Shown piece after piece: positions 63,665 through 64,000 of a DNA stretch of 64,000 nucleotides; the stretch's first letter is position 1, and each line of letters begins with the position of its first letter. The position numbers were made by a program, and so were the translations under genes. Source of the stretch: Clostridium sp. CAG:440 (GTDB lineage Bacteria > Bacillota > Clostridia > TANB77 > CAG-508); contig FR898645.1 of NCBI GenBank assembly GCA_000437215.1, positions 1 to 64,000 of the forward strand. Direction: 5' to 3'. Below the pieces are notes generated by a model, which searched no databases, was not told the DNA's origin, and worked only from the letters and a program-made list of their open reading frames with translations.

Positions 63665-64000
63665 ATGTTCAAAGAACAAAAAGGTGTTACACTAATTGCA
63701 TTAGTTATCACAATCATCGTATTATTAATTTTAGCAGGGGTATCAATTGCAATGCTAACAGGTGACAATGGTATATTAACAAAAGCATCAAGCTCAAATG
63801 AAACAAATTCTATAGCACAAATTAAAGAAGACGTTTCTTTAGCTGTATCTGAAATAATGGCTAATAAAGCAGATCCAACATATAATGGTAATGAATCTAC
63901 TTTAAGTATAAAAAATATTGCAACAATAGCTGCAAAAAATGATGCATCATTAACAATTTCAACAACTGGTCTTGCTGAAACAGAAATAACTGAAGCTGCA
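63665..64000 (+). CDS. pilin-like protein, cut by the window end
   Basis: The first 112 codons of a pilin-like protein (MFKEQKGVTLIALVITIIVL...LAGVSIAML). The ribosome site is AAAGGAGG. It follows the pilus assembly block and is probably its major subunit. As in the other two pilin-like genes, the fifth mature residue is Ala instead of Glu. The 3' end is outside the window. Confidence 0.85.
   Translation, partial: MFKEQKGVTLIALVITIIVLLILAGVSIAMLTGDNGILTKASSSNETNSIAQIKEDVSLAVSEIMANKADPTYNGNESTLSIKNIATIAAKNDASLTISTTGLAETEITEAA

Overview
The window is very AT-rich DNA from a spore-forming member of the Clostridia, most likely an uncultured gut or anaerobic lineage. The evidence is the spore gene set (spoVAC-spoVAD-spoVAE, a gerA-gerB-gerC operon, bofA, a bofC-like gene, yqfC-yqfD, pdaA), an agr quorum-sensing locus, a glmS ribozyme, and secreted proteins that begin with a pilin-like segment of the type GVTLIALVITIIVLLILAG. 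No rRNA, tRNA, CRISPR array, phage or plasmid backbone was seen.

Layout: 1-5300 holds rpsT, mscL, an RpiB-like isomerase, a TagO/WecA-type transferase carrying a rubredoxin domain, hslO and ppaC. 5300-12200 holds a pilin-anchored C-type-lectin/FGE-like protein whose 3' end looks like a variable region of a diversity-generating retroelement, an SH3-NlpC/P60 hydrolase, comEC and a bofC-like gene. 12200-22800 holds pgsA, a clpE-like ATPase, htrA, a pilin-like gene, rnhB, pdp, cdaA and truA. 22800-31700 holds an ArsP-like permease, a solitary VirD4/TraG ATPase, yaaL, bofA, a 333-bp giant inverted repeat, glmS with its ribozyme, a free-standing Spo0A DNA-binding domain, and uvrC. 31700-38700 holds an RNA methyltransferase, a pseudouridine synthase, agrBD facing agrCA, and a GGDEF protein. 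38700-47300 holds pdaA, yqfC, yqfD, ybeY, secG and rnr. 47300-55100 holds the ger operon, a candidate structured RNA, a transglutaminase and tsaE-tsaB-rimI. 55100-64000 holds infC-rpmI-rplT, a dodecin-spoVA operon, a REP-like hairpin, rsmB and a type IV pilus assembly block.

The most striking observation is a frame pattern. Eight otherwise normal genes (comEC, bofC-like, clpE-like, uvrC, yqfD, a HExxH membrane peptidase, spoVAE, spoVAC) are interrupted by ten +1 frame breaks. Every break sits on an in-frame CGG codon, and every one is repaired by skipping the C so that the next codon is GGN (glycine). By eye I find no other in-frame CGG codon in the window's genes except one in the Spo0A-like gene, whose base composition differs from its neighbours. 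Either CGG is a +1 frameshift (quadruplet CGGN = Gly) signal in this organism, or the assembly has a remarkably specific artefact. Coordinates for these genes are given for the whole repaired gene.

The second main observation is the probable retroelement target at the 3' end of the gene at 5653-7101. No reverse transcriptase or template repeat is nearby, so it would be a remote target. It shares its pilin-like N-terminus with the genes at 17709 and 63665, and a pilus assembly block (PilM-PilN fusion, PilO) lies at 60.7-63.6 kb.
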